From: Endozoicomonas ascidiicola
Lineage (GTDB): Bacteria > Pseudomonadota > Gammaproteobacteria > Pseudomonadales > Endozoicomonadaceae
DNA length: 64,000 nucleotides
Direction: 5' to 3'
Assembly: GCF_001646945.1 (NCBI RefSeq)
Contig: NZ_LUTV01000002.1
Location: 379,807-443,806 of the forward strand
Of this stretch, positions 1 through 9,697 are shown in pieces (position 1 is the first letter of the stretch; each line of letters begins with the position of its first letter). The notes under the pieces are model-generated. The model was not told where the DNA came from. It did not search any database and saw only the letters and a list, made by a program, of their open reading frames with translations. Made by a program: the position numbers and the translations under genes.

Positions 1-1
1 G

Positions 2-373
2 TTAATAACGAACCCGAACAGCAAAGCCAAACGAAAAAGTTATCGAGCCAGTAAAGATGTCTGCAGGGAGTGCTCTTACCGCTCGAGGTGCAGTGGTTCA
101 AAAAAGGAGGCGGGCAGAGTTATCCGTACGGATAAGTTCGAGGCCATACGCCAAGCCATGAACAAGAAAATGGAAACCACTGAAGCAAAGGCAATATACG
201 CACATCGTAAAGTCATCGCTGAGCCACCGTTTGGTCAGATAAAAAATTCTGGTTTCAAGAGCTTTAGTCTGAGAGGTAAAGAGAAAGTAGCGGCAGAGTT
301 TTCGCTGGTATGTTCGGCGCATAACATGAAAAAAAATGGTGAAAGTAGCATCAACGGGGTTAATCCGTCTTGA
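2..373 (+). pseudogene. IS1182-family transposase, C-terminal fragment
   Basis: The frame is open from the window edge to the TGA at 371-373, so the 5' part lies outside or is lost. The translation has a cysteine cluster (CRECSYRSRC), then GRVIRTDKFEAIRQAM, then YAHRKVIAEPPFGQIKN and a tail with RGKEKVAAEFSLVCSAHN. This order is typical of the C-terminal end of IS1182-type DDE transposases, where the final Glu-containing helix carries the last catalytic acid. Whether the full element is intact cannot be told from this window. It lies next to a palindromic repeat (602-782), which marks the left edge as an accessory patch. Confidence 0.7.
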
Positions 374-601
374 TGATTTGAAAAAGGTTAAAAATGCAGC
401 ATAAATGCCTTAAAAAGGCCTGAATATGAGTAAAGTGGAAAATTAAGGTCTAAATGCTGATCATTATTTGAGCGCTTTCAGGTTGAGCTGGTTTTAGGAG
501 AGCTAACCGGGCTATTCTCGGTCAGCCTCCTAGGGGGCGTGTCGTTTATTCTTGGCTGGCTGATGCTGGTCATTTTTAGTGTGACTCATTATTCCAATGA
601 C

Positions 602-782
602 TAATACAAATGGCGCTTTTAAATTTTGTGCGAACAAGTTATTTTGGACAACTGGGCAATACCCATAGGGCATAAAAGCGAAGAGACGAGTCATAACCAT
701 AGTTATGGCGAGGAACTTCAACACAGATCCAGTTAGCTAAAATGGCTGCACAGCCCATAATTTAAAAGCAGAGTTGGTTATA
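602..782 (+). repeat. Palindromic MITE-like repeat, copy A
   Basis: This copy matches the repeats at 22857-23018 and 33201-33361. Its ends are degenerate (ATACAAAT at the left, TTGGTTAT at the right) but the arms GCTTTTAAATT and AATTTAAAAGC and the core GAGACGAGTCATA..CATAG..TATGGCGAGGAACTTCAAC are clear. Relative to the other copies it has about 18 extra bases near 658-677. No open reading frame is credible inside it. Confidence 0.75.
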
Positions 783-793
783 AGGCAGCCCTT

Positions 794-1669
794 TCAGAGC
801 TGCCTTAATTCCGGTTTAGCTGTCATACCGTGAATAGTCAGATCATGGGCGTTCCAGATCTCAAATAGTTTGCCAGAATGCTCTACTAATACGGGCATCA
901 TACTCACAGTAAGGTCTTCTGCGTAGCGACAACCCGCCTCTGAATATATGTTCACGACTGTTACATTGGGAACCGTCATCGTATCGACCTGATAACTGTC
1001 TACTGCCAGTAGTTCACTTTGCCCAGTTGCCGGATTGGTGACACTGGCCATTCCACTTTGTGGCACGGTAGTTGTTACCTGTTTGGTACCACCTTCATGC
1101 AAATAGGCGGTACATGTCTTCCCAAAGACTAACCCCCAACGGGATACATGAATAAACTGACCTGACTTTTGCCCGGCTTCATAAGAACCTCTTTGCTCAC
1201 CGGAAGGGTTATCAAACCTGTAACCATATTGACGGTAAGACTCTGTTTGTTCAAAAGACTGGCCAGCCAATTGAACTGAGGTAATAAAGTACTTGGACTC
1301 TGTCAGATGAAATGGGTTGAGTGGATAAGGGTGCACATAACGCAGCACCACAGGCTGATCGAATGGCACAGATTGAAGTTGGTCGTAAACAAACTGGTCA
1401 TAAGTTGAGACTTTTAACGTTTCAGAAGGATAGTGTTTACCATTAGCACTATGATTTGCTCCAACCTGAATCGTCATTTCTTTTGTGGAAAAGAGTAGCC
1501 CTCGGGTAACCACATCCCCTTTATGGCCAACTAGCACGCCGCTTCCCCAATACCCACGAGGAGTCGACGATACCGGAGCTCCGAACACTGTTTGTGTCAT
1601 CAAGCCTGAGTAGATAATTGTGCTGGCAGCCACTCGAATCAATAAACCTGGATTTAAACTACTGAACAT
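794..1669 (-). CDS. Secreted protein of unknown function
   Basis: A 291-residue protein I do not recognise. The N-terminus has a short polar start, a hydrophobic stretch (about residues 9-28) and a likely signal peptidase site after VFGA, so export to the periplasm or beyond is likely. The mature part is rich in Thr, Ser, Tyr and Gly with few charges. It has only two cysteines, in GKTCTAYL and EAGCRYAED, which could form one disulfide. The start is supported by AGGA about 8 bases upstream. The gene is monocistronic, between the left-edge mobile debris and trmB, which is read the other way. A host-contact or envelope role is only a guess. Confidence 0.7.
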   Translation of the reverse strand: MFSSLNPGLLIRVAASTIIYSGLMTQTVFGAPVSSTPRGYWGSGVLVGHKGDVVTRGLLFSTKEMTIQVGANHSANGKHYPSETLKVSTYDQFVYDQLQSVPFDQPVVLRYVHPYPLNPFHLTESKYFITSVQLAGQSFEQTESYRQYGYRFDNPSGEQRGSYEAGQKSGQFIHVSRWGLVFGKTCTAYLHEGGTKQVTTTVPQSGMASVTNPATGQSELLAVDSYQVDTMTVPNVTVVNIYSEAGCRYAEDLTVSMMPVLVEHSGKLFEIWNAHDLTIHGMTAKPELRQL

Positions 1670-1901
1670 AACTTTCGTCCTATTTTATGAAATTTCGAGG
1701 ATCGAAGACAGTCATTGCTCTGACAGTTTTTGATCTTGAAAATTCAAAAAAATATTGCATTTTTTGGGAGGAAAACCTTACGGGCACAGCTTTCACAACC
1801 GCTCCCACAATGAACAACAGCGACTTTTACCCGTTAAGAAATTTGCATTTTGAAGAGTGGGCAGTATCTTACGCGGTTATTTCCACAGATTCAGAACCCC
1901 A

Positions 1902-2633
1902 ATGAACGATATCACTAAGTCAGTTGATGATGCTGAGAACCCACATGATACCAACCCCCACCAACGCCGGATAAAAAGTTTTGTCTTACGCGCAGGTCGT
2001 ATGACTACAGGCCAACAGCGTGGTTGGGATGAGTGTTGGCCTAACTGGGGTCTGTCTCTGGAAAGCGGCACTGAAGGTTTCCTGAATGCTTTTCCGGAAC
2101 AGGCACCACGGGTTCTGGAAATCGGTTATGGCATGGGCCACTCTCTAGTGACCATGGCTTCTCAGGAGAGCGATAAACACTTTATTGGTATTGAAGTGCA
2201 TCGCCCCGGTGTTGGCAGTCTGCTGAATGAAGCGCGACTGGCAGACATTAACAACCTTCGTAGCTATTGTGATGATGCCGTTGAAGTGCTTAAGCAATGT
2301 GTGCCCGATGGCAGCCTGTCTCGAGTGCAGATTTACTTCCCGGACCCATGGCACAAAAAGCGTCATAACAAGCGTCGTCTGATTCAGCCGGAGTTTATCC
2401 AGATGATTCGTCCAAAGCTGGCGATTGGTGGCGTTGTTCATCTAGCAACAGATTGGGAAAATTACGCCGAACAAATGCTGGAAGTGATGAACGCTGCAGA
2501 AGGCTATGAAAACCAGGATAAAGAAAATGGCTATTCACCACGCCCGGATTTCCGCCCGCTGACTAAGTTTGAAAAACGTGGTCAGCGTTTAGGCCATGGT
2601 GTTTGGGATTTGCTGTTCACTCGCCTTAGCTAA
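1902..2633 (+). CDS. trmB: tRNA (guanine-N7-)-methyltransferase
   Basis: TrmB methylates N7 of G46 in the tRNA variable loop using S-adenosylmethionine. The SAM-binding motif is LEIGYGMGHSLV near residue 71, followed by FIGIEVHRPGVG. The catalytic segment IYFPDPWHKKRHNKRR and the C-terminal TKFEKRGQRLGHGVWDL are diagnostic. The ATG at 1902 gives 243 residues, the normal size, and aligns with the family just before the RRIKSFVLRAGR segment. A GTG at 1857 would add 15 residues without family support. It is convergent with hemW, 12 bases away. Confidence 0.96.
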   Translation: MNDITKSVDDAENPHDTNPHQRRIKSFVLRAGRMTTGQQRGWDECWPNWGLSLESGTEGFLNAFPEQAPRVLEIGYGMGHSLVTMASQESDKHFIGIEVHRPGVGSLLNEARLADINNLRSYCDDAVEVLKQCVPDGSLSRVQIYFPDPWHKKRHNKRRLIQPEFIQMIRPKLAIGGVVHLATDWENYAEQMLEVMNAAEGYENQDKENGYSPRPDFRPLTKFEKRGQRLGHGVWDLLFTRLS

Positions 2634-2645
2634 ACAAGTGGAGAG

Positions 2646-3797
2646 TTAAGTAAATAGCTCCAGAAGGTCGTTTAGAAACAACCTGCCCGTTGGGGTGGGT
2701 TGCAGGCGACCTTGCTCAAGCGGCTCTAATAAACCCTTTTGCTGAGCCAATGCTAACGACGCTGTGATACTATCCAGATTCTCACCAGTTCTTGCTCTGT
2801 ACAAACCCTGCTCAACACCGTGATTCAATCGCAGCACATTCATCATGAACTCGATAGGCAACTCATCAACCGCCAATATTCGCCGCCCTGTTTCAAAGGC
2901 TTGCTGCTCATCACTTGCCGCTAAGTAATCTGCCGGCATTCGGGTTTTCCAGTTACGAATGATCTGGCCTGTGGATAAATCGGTCAGTTTGCCATGGGCT
3001 CCGGCACCAATCCCCATGTAATCCCCAAACTGCCAATAGTTCAGATTGTGCCTTGAACGTTTGTCAGCCTGACTGTATGCCGATATCTCATACTGTTCAA
3101 AACCCGCTGAAGCCAGTAGTTTCTGCCCTGCCTCCTGAATATCCCATAATGTGTCGTCTGGTGGGAGCACAGGTGTTTTTGAGTAGAAGACTGTGTTTGG
3201 TTCGATGGTCAGCTGATACCAAGAAATATGTGCAGGTTTCAGCTCAATGGCCCGCTGAAGATCATGGAGCGCGTCATCAAGAGATTGATTGGGCAAGCCA
3301 TGCATCAAATCAATATTGATATTGGTGAAGCCGCTTTCAATGATGGACTTGATGGCCTGATACGCTTCTGCAGCACTGTGGATTCGGCCAAGCTTTTGCA
3401 GTTTTTCATCCTGAAAACTTTGAACACCGAGAGAGATTCGGTTCACCCCCGCATCGATATACGACTGGAAACGATCATGTTCATAGGTGCCAGGATTGGC
3501 TTCCATGGTGATTTCAATGTCATCAGTAAAGCTGACATGCTTCTGTAAGCCATCAAACAGCCTCTGGTACGCTTTTCCTGATAATAGGCTAGGCGTTCCA
3601 CCTCCAATAAAAATCGAGTGTATAGCGCGCCCCTGAACCTGTGACAGCTCATTCTGGAAATCATGCAACAGTGCGCTGATATACGCGTCCTCCGGAATGT
3701 CGCCATTCAAACGGTGGGAGTTGAAATCACAATAAGGGCACTTCTTCACGCACCAGGGTACGTGAATATAAAGACTGAGAGGAGGAAGGGTTAACAT
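2646..3797 (-). CDS. hemW: Radical SAM heme chaperone HemW
   Basis: The protein resembles oxygen-independent coproporphyrinogen oxidase but belongs to the HemW branch, which transfers heme to target proteins rather than oxidising coproporphyrinogen. The radical SAM motif is CVKKCPYCDF at the N-terminus (CxxxCxxC binding the 4Fe-4S cluster), followed by FIGGGTPSLL and GVQSFQ. The ATG at 3797 gives the usual MLTLPPLSLYIHVPWC start; ATG 3806 and GTG 3809 are in frame upstream but less likely. It follows rdgB by 28 bases on the same strand, a common pairing in gammaproteobacteria. Confidence 0.95.
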   Translation of the reverse strand: MLTLPPLSLYIHVPWCVKKCPYCDFNSHRLNGDIPEDAYISALLHDFQNELSQVQGRAIHSIFIGGGTPSLLSGKAYQRLFDGLQKHVSFTDDIEITMEANPGTYEHDRFQSYIDAGVNRISLGVQSFQDEKLQKLGRIHSAAEAYQAIKSIIESGFTNINIDLMHGLPNQSLDDALHDLQRAIELKPAHISWYQLTIEPNTVFYSKTPVLPPDDTLWDIQEAGQKLLASAGFEQYEISAYSQADKRSRHNLNYWQFGDYMGIGAGAHGKLTDLSTGQIIRNWKTRMPADYLAASDEQQAFETGRRILAVDELPIEFMMNVLRLNHGVEQGLYRARTGENLDSITASLALAQQKGLLEPLEQGRLQPTPTGRLFLNDLLELFT

Positions 3798-3825
3798 AAA
3801 GTCCATCACCGAGGCGTTTGCAGCC

Positions 3826-4449
3826 TCAGTTGTTCAGCTCCTTCAGGCTACTGATCAGCGTTTGCAAAGCCTGAGCACGGTGGCTTAATTGGTTTTTAAC
3901 TTCTGATGGTAATTCAGCGGCAGTTTTGTGTTCTGTGGGCACCATAAACAACGGATCATAACCAAAGCCGTGATCACCCAGCGCTTCTTCAATAACAAAA
4001 CCTTCCCACTTGCCGTGTGCAACGATGGGCGTTGGGTCATGCTCGTGACGAAGGTAAACCAGCACACAATGGAAACGCGCTGTTCGCTCTGCCGACTTAA
4101 CACCGGCAAGCTTTTGCAGCAGTTTCTGGTTGTTGTCCGCATCAGAAGCATCTAACCCTGCATAGCGCGCAGAGTAAATGCCAGGCTCGCCATTCAGGTA
4201 ATCCACCTCAAGCCCGGAATCATCAGCAATCACTGACAGGCCGGAGATCTTTGCTGCATAGCGCGCTTTCAGAATGGCGTTTTCCACGAACGTCAGCCCA
4301 GTTTCTTCTGCTTCAGGCAACGTCATCCCGATGCCAAACTCACTTTGAGGCTGCATCTGGATATGAAGCGGTTCCAGAAGTCGCTGGAATTCTGCCAGCT
4401 TGCCCTTGTTACCACTGGCAAGCACGACCTGGCGAATATCCCTGACCAT
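3826..4449 (-). CDS. rdgB: dITP/XTP pyrophosphatase (non-canonical purine NTP)
   Basis: RdgB hydrolyses dITP, ITP and XTP to monophosphates and keeps deaminated purines out of DNA and RNA. The signature is the N-terminal VLASGNKGKLAEF, the middle TFVENAILKARYAAK, the metal site VIADDSGLEVDYL and the late GFGYDPLF and SHRAQAL. At 207 residues it has full family length. An AGAGAGA stretch precedes the ATG. It lies in a same-strand run metX-metW-DUF4426-rdgB-hemW with short gaps, probably one transcript. Confidence 0.96.
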   Translation of the reverse strand: MVRDIRQVVLASGNKGKLAEFQRLLEPLHIQMQPQSEFGIGMTLPEAEETGLTFVENAILKARYAAKISGLSVIADDSGLEVDYLNGEPGIYSARYAGLDASDADNNQKLLQKLAGVKSAERTARFHCVLVYLRHEHDPTPIVAHGKWEGFVIEEALGDHGFGYDPLFMVPTEHKTAAELPSEVKNQLSHRAQALQTLISSLKELNN

Positions 4450-4473
4450 AGTATCTCTCTATTCTAAAAAGCT

Positions 4474-4956
4474 TTACTGATAAAACGTCTGTTCAAAGCG
4501 CAGTGTCTCGCTTTTCAGACTGTCTTGGGGCATAACATCAATGACGAATTTTAGCAGTTCTTTATCCGAAAATTTGAAGTCAGCCAGATAATAAACAGCG
4601 CCGCCGTCTTTCACTTCCGAAAATTCCAACCCCTTTTTCTGAGTCAGTAAATTCATTGAGTGCCCAGCAATGGTTCCGGTCACGGCTTTACCAAGTTCGC
4701 CTTCTGACACGTCACGAATGGCAATATTCACAATGCCATAACGCTCACCACGGCGGAGATTATACTGATCAGCCACATCCGGGGTAATAAACGTGCTATT
4801 AAACGCACTGAAGTACACTTCATAGTTGCCGAACCTTTCTGGCTCGTTATCCAGAGCCCGAGCGGCTGGAATGTTATCATTTGCCTTTGCAAGGCTGGTC
4901 AGTAATGCAAAGACAATAAATATCCCTGCTTGCTTCAATTGTTTGGTTAATGCCAT
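4474..4956 (-). CDS. DUF4426 family periplasmic protein
   Basis: A 160-residue protein with a signal peptide (hydrophobic residues about 10-24, likely cleavage after AKA) and a beta-rich mature domain. The sequence YEVYFSAFNSTFITPDVADQY fits the DUF4426 family, which in pseudomonads and relatives is found beside metW and rdgB. The function is unknown. The ATG at 4956 overlaps the TAA of metW by one base (TAATG), which fixes the start; the longer frame upstream is inside metW. Translational coupling to metW is likely. Confidence 0.85.
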   Translation of the reverse strand: MALTKQLKQAGIFIVFALLTSLAKANDNIPAARALDNEPERFGNYEVYFSAFNSTFITPDVADQYNLRRGERYGIVNIAIRDVSEGELGKAVTGTIAGHSMNLLTQKKGLEFSEVKDGGAVYYLADFKFSDKELLKFVIDVMPQDSLKSETLRFEQTFYQ

Positions 4957-5567
4957 TACGAATCCCCCTCCGCCATCGTCAAATGATAAATGGCTACTTC
5001 TCCCATCAGGTTTGGCCAGACATTGGCAAACACGCCATTTTGATATGACTGATCCACGACCATTCGGTTCAATACCCGATAATTCTTTTCCCGGCACAAC
5101 GCTTCGAAGTCCCGAAAGGTACAAAAGTGTATATTAGGTGTGTCGTACCAGGTGTAAGGCATGTACTTGGATACTGGCATCCGACCGTTAGCGGCCAAAT
5201 GTACACGACAGCGCCAGTGACCAAAGTTCGGAAAGGTAACAATACACTGCCGTCCAACTCTCAACATTTCTTCCAAAACAAGATGCGGAAAGTGCATTAC
5301 CTGCAGCGCCTGAGTCATAATCACGGTATCGAAACTGCCCGTTTTGAAATTCCCCAGCCCGCGATCCAGGTTCTGCTCTACAACGTTTACTCCTTTATCA
5401 ATGCAGGCTTCAATGTCCTGCGAATTGATTTCAAGGCCGTAACCCGTCACCTGCTTTTCTTTTTGCAGTTCATACAACAACTGACCATCACCACAAGCCA
5501 GATCAAGCACCCGACTTGTTGGTGCAACCCATTTGCGGATGATGTCCAGATCTCCACGAGTCGTCAT
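4956..5567 (-). CDS. metW: Methionine biosynthesis protein MetW
   Basis: MetW has a class I methyltransferase fold: [15 protein letters not shown] forms the SAM-binding loop and [14 protein letters not shown] follows. In proteobacteria it is encoded next to MetX and is thought to activate it or to act in the same homoserine acylation step. The start ATG at 5567 overlaps the TGA of metX in an ATGA tetramer, so the two are translationally coupled; the frame further upstream belongs to metX. At 203 residues it has normal length. Confidence 0.95.
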   Translation of the reverse strand: MTTRGDLDIIRKWVAPTSRVLDLACGDGQLLYELQKEKQVTGYGLEINSQDIEACIDKGVNVVEQNLDRGLGNFKTGSFDTVIMTQALQVMHFPHLVLEEMLRVGRQCIVTFPNFGHWRCRVHLAANGRMPVSKYMPYTWYDTPNIHFCTFRDFEALCREKNYRVLNRMVVDQSYQNGVFANVWPNLMGEVAIYHLTMAEGDS

Positions 5568-6739
5568 TGGCAATCCTCCGCCACGCGATTCATATAAGCC
5601 GCTAATCCTCTGGTGTATCTTGGAATATCCATCAAGAAGGCATCGTGCCCCTGTGGTGCATCCACTTCCAGATAGGTGACGCATCTGTCCGCTTCCATCA
5701 GCGCATCGACAATTTCTCTCGAACGCTCCGGTGAAAAACGCCAGTCGGTGGAAAACGACGCCAGAAAAAATTTAGCGGATGCATTGCCAAGCGCCTTTGG
5801 AAGGCTGTCGCCAAACTCTGCGGCAGGATCAAAATAATCCAGCGCCCGAGTCATTAACAGGTAAGTATTGGCATCAAACATTTCTGAAAAACTTTCACCC
5901 TGATAACGAAGATAACTCTCTATCTGAAAATCCACGTTATAGTCATAGCTCAGGCTGTCGTTTTTCATTTCCCGCCCAAACTTGGCACCCATGGCATCGT
6001 CAGACAGATAGGTGATGTGCCCGACCATCCGAGCCAAACCAAGCCCTTTGCGGGGAATCGTGTTTTCTTCGAGGTAACGCCCATTTAAAAACTGTTCATC
6101 AGACATAATCGCCTGACGAGCCACTTCGTTAAAAGCAATATTCTGAGCTGACAACCGAGCCGCTGACGCAATGATAACGGCGTGGCGTAATCTTTCTGGA
6201 TAGGTAATAGACCATTGCAGCGCCTGCATACCACCGAGGCTGCCACCGACGACAGCTGCCCACTGATCAATACCTAAATAGTCTGCCAGCATAGCCTGAC
6301 TGCTCACCCAGTCACTCACCGTAACTACCGGAAAATCAGGGCCGTAGGCTTTACCCGTTTTTGGGTTCTCACTGGTGGGCCCGGTACTGCCATGACACCC
6401 ACCCAGATTATTCAGAGCAACCACAAAGAATCGATTGGTATCGATGGGTTTTCCCGGGCCAATGCAGTTATCCCACCAGCCGGGTTTGCGCTCTTCCATG
6501 GAGTGATAGCCCGCGACGTGATGATGGCCGCTCAGCGCATGGCAAATCAGAATCGCATTGGAGTGGGACTCATTCAGCTGACCATAGGTTTCGATCATCA
6601 GCTGGAATCCGTCCAGCACTTCACCGCACTCGAGAGCCAGAGGTTGATCAAACCAGATTGCTTTCGGCTCGACCAACCCGACTGAGTCAGAAGGGATTAC
6701 TTCAGGCATTGCTTTATCAGGCTTTTTATTAGTGACCAA
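5564..6739 (-). CDS. metX: Homoserine O-acyltransferase
   Basis: This alpha/beta-hydrolase-fold enzyme acylates homoserine at the start of methionine synthesis. The nucleophile is Ser167 in [10 protein letters not shown], the oxyanion and substrate region includes [14 protein letters not shown], and the catalytic histidine is in [10 protein letters not shown]. MetX enzymes paired with MetW often use succinyl-CoA rather than acetyl-CoA, so the donor is uncertain. The start is a TTG at 6739 behind a strong GAGGGGG Shine-Dalgarno; the first ATG (6709) has no such site. It is the first gene of the minus-strand run down to hemW. Confidence 0.94.
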   Translation of the reverse strand: MVTNKKPDKAMPEVIPSDSVGLVEPKAIWFDQPLALECGEVLDGFQLMIETYGQLNESHSNAILICHALSGHHHVAGYHSMEERKPGWWDNCIGPGKPIDTNRFFVVALNNLGGCHGSTGPTSENPKTGKAYGPDFPVVTVSDWVSSQAMLADYLGIDQWAAVVGGSLGGMQALQWSITYPERLRHAVIIASAARLSAQNIAFNEVARQAIMSDEQFLNGRYLEENTIPRKGLGLARMVGHITYLSDDAMGAKFGREMKNDSLSYDYNVDFQIESYLRYQGESFSEMFDANTYLLMTRALDYFDPAAEFGDSLPKALGNASAKFFLASFSTDWRFSPERSREIVDALMEADRCVTYLEVDAPQGHDAFLMDIPRYTRGLAAYMNRVAEDCQ

Positions 6740-6831
6740 AACGCCCCCTCTAGCGCCAAAAGCGGCAGAGGAAACTGAAAGAAAGCAATGGGAGTGTATC
6801 CGCTAATTGATTGATTGTCAGCTCGATTGAG

Positions 6832-7053
6832 CTACCTGGTTGTTGGCGCTTCTAATGCCAGCTCTGTAAGCGCCAGAACATGATTCAGAAAACACCCTTC
6901 AACTTGCCGCGAACAAAAATGCAGGTGTTGTGTATGAATATAATCATCCACACTCTGCCGATTCATCAGGGATACATAAAATGCTCTCAGTGCTTCATCT
7001 TCTACATTCAGATCAGAAATAATTCTGGCACAGGGCTGTGTATTTTCGTTCAT
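6832..7053 (-). CDS. Small protein of unknown function (73 aa)
   Basis: A short frame with a sound GGGAG ribosome-binding site 6 bases before its ATG. The protein is predicted mostly helical, with two cysteines and two histidines in HLHFCSRQVEGCFLNH, and no signal peptide. I do not recognise a family. It stands alone between metX and the ZapB-like gene. The opposite-strand frame covering it lacks such a start site. Confidence 0.5.
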   Translation of the reverse strand: MNENTQPCARIISDLNVEDEALRAFYVSLMNRQSVDDYIHTQHLHFCSRQVEGCFLNHVLALTELALEAPTTR

Positions 7054-7388
7054 TTAAAACTCCCGAAGCCTGATGCTTCTGGGTACTGCTTTGTTCCTTG
7101 CAGAGGGCTCGGAATACGATATCCAAAATTCTCAAAAGCAGGCTCGAAATAGATATAAGACGCTGACTAACTATTTAAAAGCCAGTCAGCGCTGAACTTC
7201 CAGACAGTGTACTTATTCATTTACGGATAAATACACAAAACAAATAGAGTATAGTCAGGCTTTTCTGAGTTATTCTTATTTAAACTACTTTCGGACAGCC
7301 ACACTGATACAATCAGTGCTATCGTAACTATCCGCAATAGTGCAAACTATTCAATCATCTTTCACTGTTTTTCGGTGTCATTGTCGTT
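7054..7388. other. Intergenic region between divergent small genes
   Basis: This AT-rich stretch must hold the promoters of the 73-residue gene (minus) and the ZapB-like gene (plus). I see no convincing RNA gene, repeat or tRNA in it. Confidence 0.5.
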
Positions 7389-7625
7389 ATGTCTATTGAA
7401 TCTCTTGGTCAGCTGGAATCAAGGCTGCAAAACCTGATAGATAAATTGGAACTGTCCAGAATGGAAGTCGAAGACCTCCGCTCTGCCAATTCCCGTCTTG
7501 AGGAAGAAAACACGCAGCTGAAACAGGAGCTGTCCGCTTGGGGCGATCGTGTTTCTGCACTGCTTGGCAAGCTTGATGTGGTTTCTGAAGAAGAAACAAA
7601 TCAGGAAGAAGAAGCAGTCGCCTGA
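7389..7625 (+). CDS. ZapB-like coiled-coil protein (TIGR02449 type)
   Basis: A 78-residue, almost wholly coiled-coil protein: heptads run from LGQLESRLQNLIDKLE to LLGKLDVVSEEE, with an acidic tail. It resembles the small TIGR02449 proteins of pseudomonads and more loosely ZapB, which helps assemble the FtsZ ring. In pseudomonads, as I recall, this gene lies beside zapA and the 6S RNA gene; neither is seen here. A strong hairpin terminator follows the stop. The family is fairly sure, a division role is inference. Confidence 0.75.
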   Translation: MSIESLGQLESRLQNLIDKLELSRMEVEDLRSANSRLEEENTQLKQELSAWGDRVSALLGKLDVVSEEETNQEEEAVA

Positions 7626-7627
7626 TA

Positions 7628-7660
7628 TCAGGGGCATTCAGCCCCTGAAACTCTTTTCTT
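7628..7660 (+). terminator. Intrinsic terminator of the ZapB-like gene
   Basis: The inverted repeat TCAGGGGC/GCCCCTGA with loop ATTCA is followed by AACTCTTTTCTT. It lies directly after the stop codon and between convergent genes. Confidence 0.75.
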
Positions 7661-7670
7661 AAGAAATGAT

Positions 7671-9584
7671 TCAACCCATTTCGGCGGATTCCAATTCTTC
7701 CAGCGCTTCCATCCAGGCTTCTTCTATCTCGACCATCTGACACTTGATATCAGCTTGTCGACCCAGTAAATCTTTTAACTGATCTTTGGCGGATTCCTCA
7801 TACAACGATGAATCTGATAATGATGCTTCAACTTCCTCCAATGAAACCTGAAGACCTTCAAGCTGTTTTTCCAGCTTTTCGGCTTTTTGCCTTAGCGGAC
7901 GTAAAGCCTGACGTCTTTCTGCCTCCTGTCGCTTAGCATCTTTTCTTTGCTGAGCAGAACTGGACGACACCCCCTTTTCTTCGGTTCTGGCTGCACGGGA
8001 TTCGTTCTTTTCCCGAGTTCGTAGCTGAACTAGCCACTGGCTGTAATCTTCCAGATCACCTTCGTAACTTTCCATACGACCATCATGCACAAGATAGAGC
8101 TCATCCGTCGTACTGCGAATCAGGTTTCTGTCGTGAGACACCAGAATCATTGCGCCTTCGAAAGACTGCAACGCCATAGTCAGTGCCAGGCGCATGTCCA
8201 GATCAAGATGGTTAGTTGGCTCGTCCAGCAACAACAAGTTAGGTTTCTGCCAGCCAATAATAGCCAATGCAAGACGGGCTTTTTCTCCACCCGAAAACCC
8301 TTGAATCACTTCAACGGCTTTATCACCGTGAAAACCAAAACCTCCCAGGAAGTTTCGTAATTCCTGCTCCCGGGCATTGGGCGACAATCGTTGCAAATGC
8401 AGAAGAGGAGTTGCCTGAAAATCGAGGCTTTCTAACTGATGCTGCGCAAAGTAACCAACACTTAAATGTTCTCCCTGATGCACTTCACCTGCGAGCAGAG
8501 GCAACTCTCCAGCCAGAGAGCGAATCAAGGTGGATTTACCCGCGCCATTTGCCCCAAGTAACCCAATGCGGCTACCGGGCTGGATATTCATACTCAACTG
8601 CAGCAGCGTCTTTTCACCGTACCCTAGCTGAGCCTTATCCAGAACCAGCAACGGAGACGACATTTTGTCCGACTCAGGGAACGAGAAAGAAAACGGTGAA
8701 TCGACATGTGCGGCAGAGATTTCTTCCAACTTTGACAGTGCTTTCAATCGGCTTTGGGCTTGTTTGGCTTTGGACGCCTTGGCACGAAAACGCTCAACAA
8801 ATTTCTCCATATGAGCACGTACTTTCTGCTGTTTCTCGAAAACGGCCTGCTGCTGTTCCAGCCTTTGAGCACGCAGTGTTTCAAATGCAGAATAATTGCC
8901 TCGATATTGGTTCAGCGTCTTTTGTTCAATATGCAAGGTGTGATCTGTTGTCTCATCCAGAAAATCACGGTCGTGCGAAATAATCAGTAAAGTTCCGGAG
9001 TAACGCTTTAAAAAGCTTTCCAGCCAGACAATCGCATCGAGATCCAAGTGGTTAGTCGGTTCATCCAGCAACATAATATCGGATGGACTCATCAGGGTTT
9101 TTGCCAGATTCAGTCGCATTCGCCAGCCACCGGAAAAATCACTGACGCTTTTATTCAACACATCATGATTGAACCCAAGTCCATGCAACAGCTGCTCGGC
9201 ACGTGATCGAGCTGTATAGCCATCGGCTCTCAATAATTGCTCATGCAAATCGGCCAGTTTGTCGTGGGCACCGGATGTTTCGGCATCGGCTATTTTCTGC
9301 TCGATTCGACGCAACTCTGTGTCACCATCAAGAACATAGTCCACCGAATTTCTGCCCAGGGCTTCTATTTCCTGAGCCATATGAGCCAGTCCCCGACCTT
9401 TATCAAAGTGGAGATCGCCTTTATCCGGCTGCAAATCGCCCGTCAGCAATGCGAGCAGACTGGATTTTCCACACCCATTCGCTCCAACCAGCCCAACATG
9501 CTGGCCAGAATGGATAGTAACGGAAGCATCCTCCAGCAAGAGTTTGCCGGATCTTAATAGGCTGATTGAGTTTAATGTGATCAT
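7671..9584 (-). CDS. yheS: ABC-F family ATPase YheS
   Basis: ABC-F proteins carry two ATP-binding domains and no membrane part; they bind the ribosomal E site and relieve stalled translation. The first domain has the Walker A GANGCGKSS, signature FSGGWRMRLNLA and Walker B LLLDEPTNHLDLD; the second has GANGAGKST, FSGGEKARLALA and the same Walker B. A charged linker and a C-terminal coiled coil fit YheS rather than EttA or Uup. The ATG at 9584 gives MITLNSISLLRSG, matching the family start; ATG 9593 is three codons upstream. Its neighbours, the H1-like gene and rsd, match the Pseudomonas algP/algQ region as I recall it. Confidence 0.93.
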   Translation of the reverse strand: MITLNSISLLRSGKLLLEDASVTIHSGQHVGLVGANGCGKSSLLALLTGDLQPDKGDLHFDKGRGLAHMAQEIEALGRNSVDYVLDGDTELRRIEQKIADAETSGAHDKLADLHEQLLRADGYTARSRAEQLLHGLGFNHDVLNKSVSDFSGGWRMRLNLAKTLMSPSDIMLLDEPTNHLDLDAIVWLESFLKRYSGTLLIISHDRDFLDETTDHTLHIEQKTLNQYRGNYSAFETLRAQRLEQQQAVFEKQQKVRAHMEKFVERFRAKASKAKQAQSRLKALSKLEEISAAHVDSPFSFSFPESDKMSSPLLVLDKAQLGYGEKTLLQLSMNIQPGSRIGLLGANGAGKSTLIRSLAGELPLLAGEVHQGEHLSVGYFAQHQLESLDFQATPLLHLQRLSPNAREQELRNFLGGFGFHGDKAVEVIQGFSGGEKARLALAIIGWQKPNLLLLDEPTNHLDLDMRLALTMALQSFEGAMILVSHDRNLIRSTTDELYLVHDGRMESYEGDLEDYSQWLVQLRTREKNESRAARTEEKGVSSSSAQQRKDAKRQEAERRQALRPLRQKAEKLEKQLEGLQVSLEEVEASLSDSSLYEESAKDQLKDLLGRQADIKCQMVEIEEAWMEALEELESAEMG

Positions 9585-9649
9585 GCCGGGCATTATATTG
9601 GGGAAGAGACAGATTACGAACTGTTTTGGCGGGGTTTATTTCAGACATT

Positions 9650-9677
9650 AAAAAAGGGGGATCAAAATCCCCCTTTA
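9650..9677 (-). terminator. Intrinsic terminator of the H1-like gene
   Basis: Read on the minus strand the repeat AAAGGGGGAT/ATCCCCCTTT with loop TTTG is followed by a run of T. It lies just past the stop codon at 9698. Confidence 0.85.
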
Positions 9678-9697
9678 GCGTAGAGCATCCAACTTGA

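Noticed and set aside
1687-1905. 72-codon plus-strand frame before trmB
   Set aside because: No ribosome-binding site or protein-like composition; it overlaps the trmB start region.
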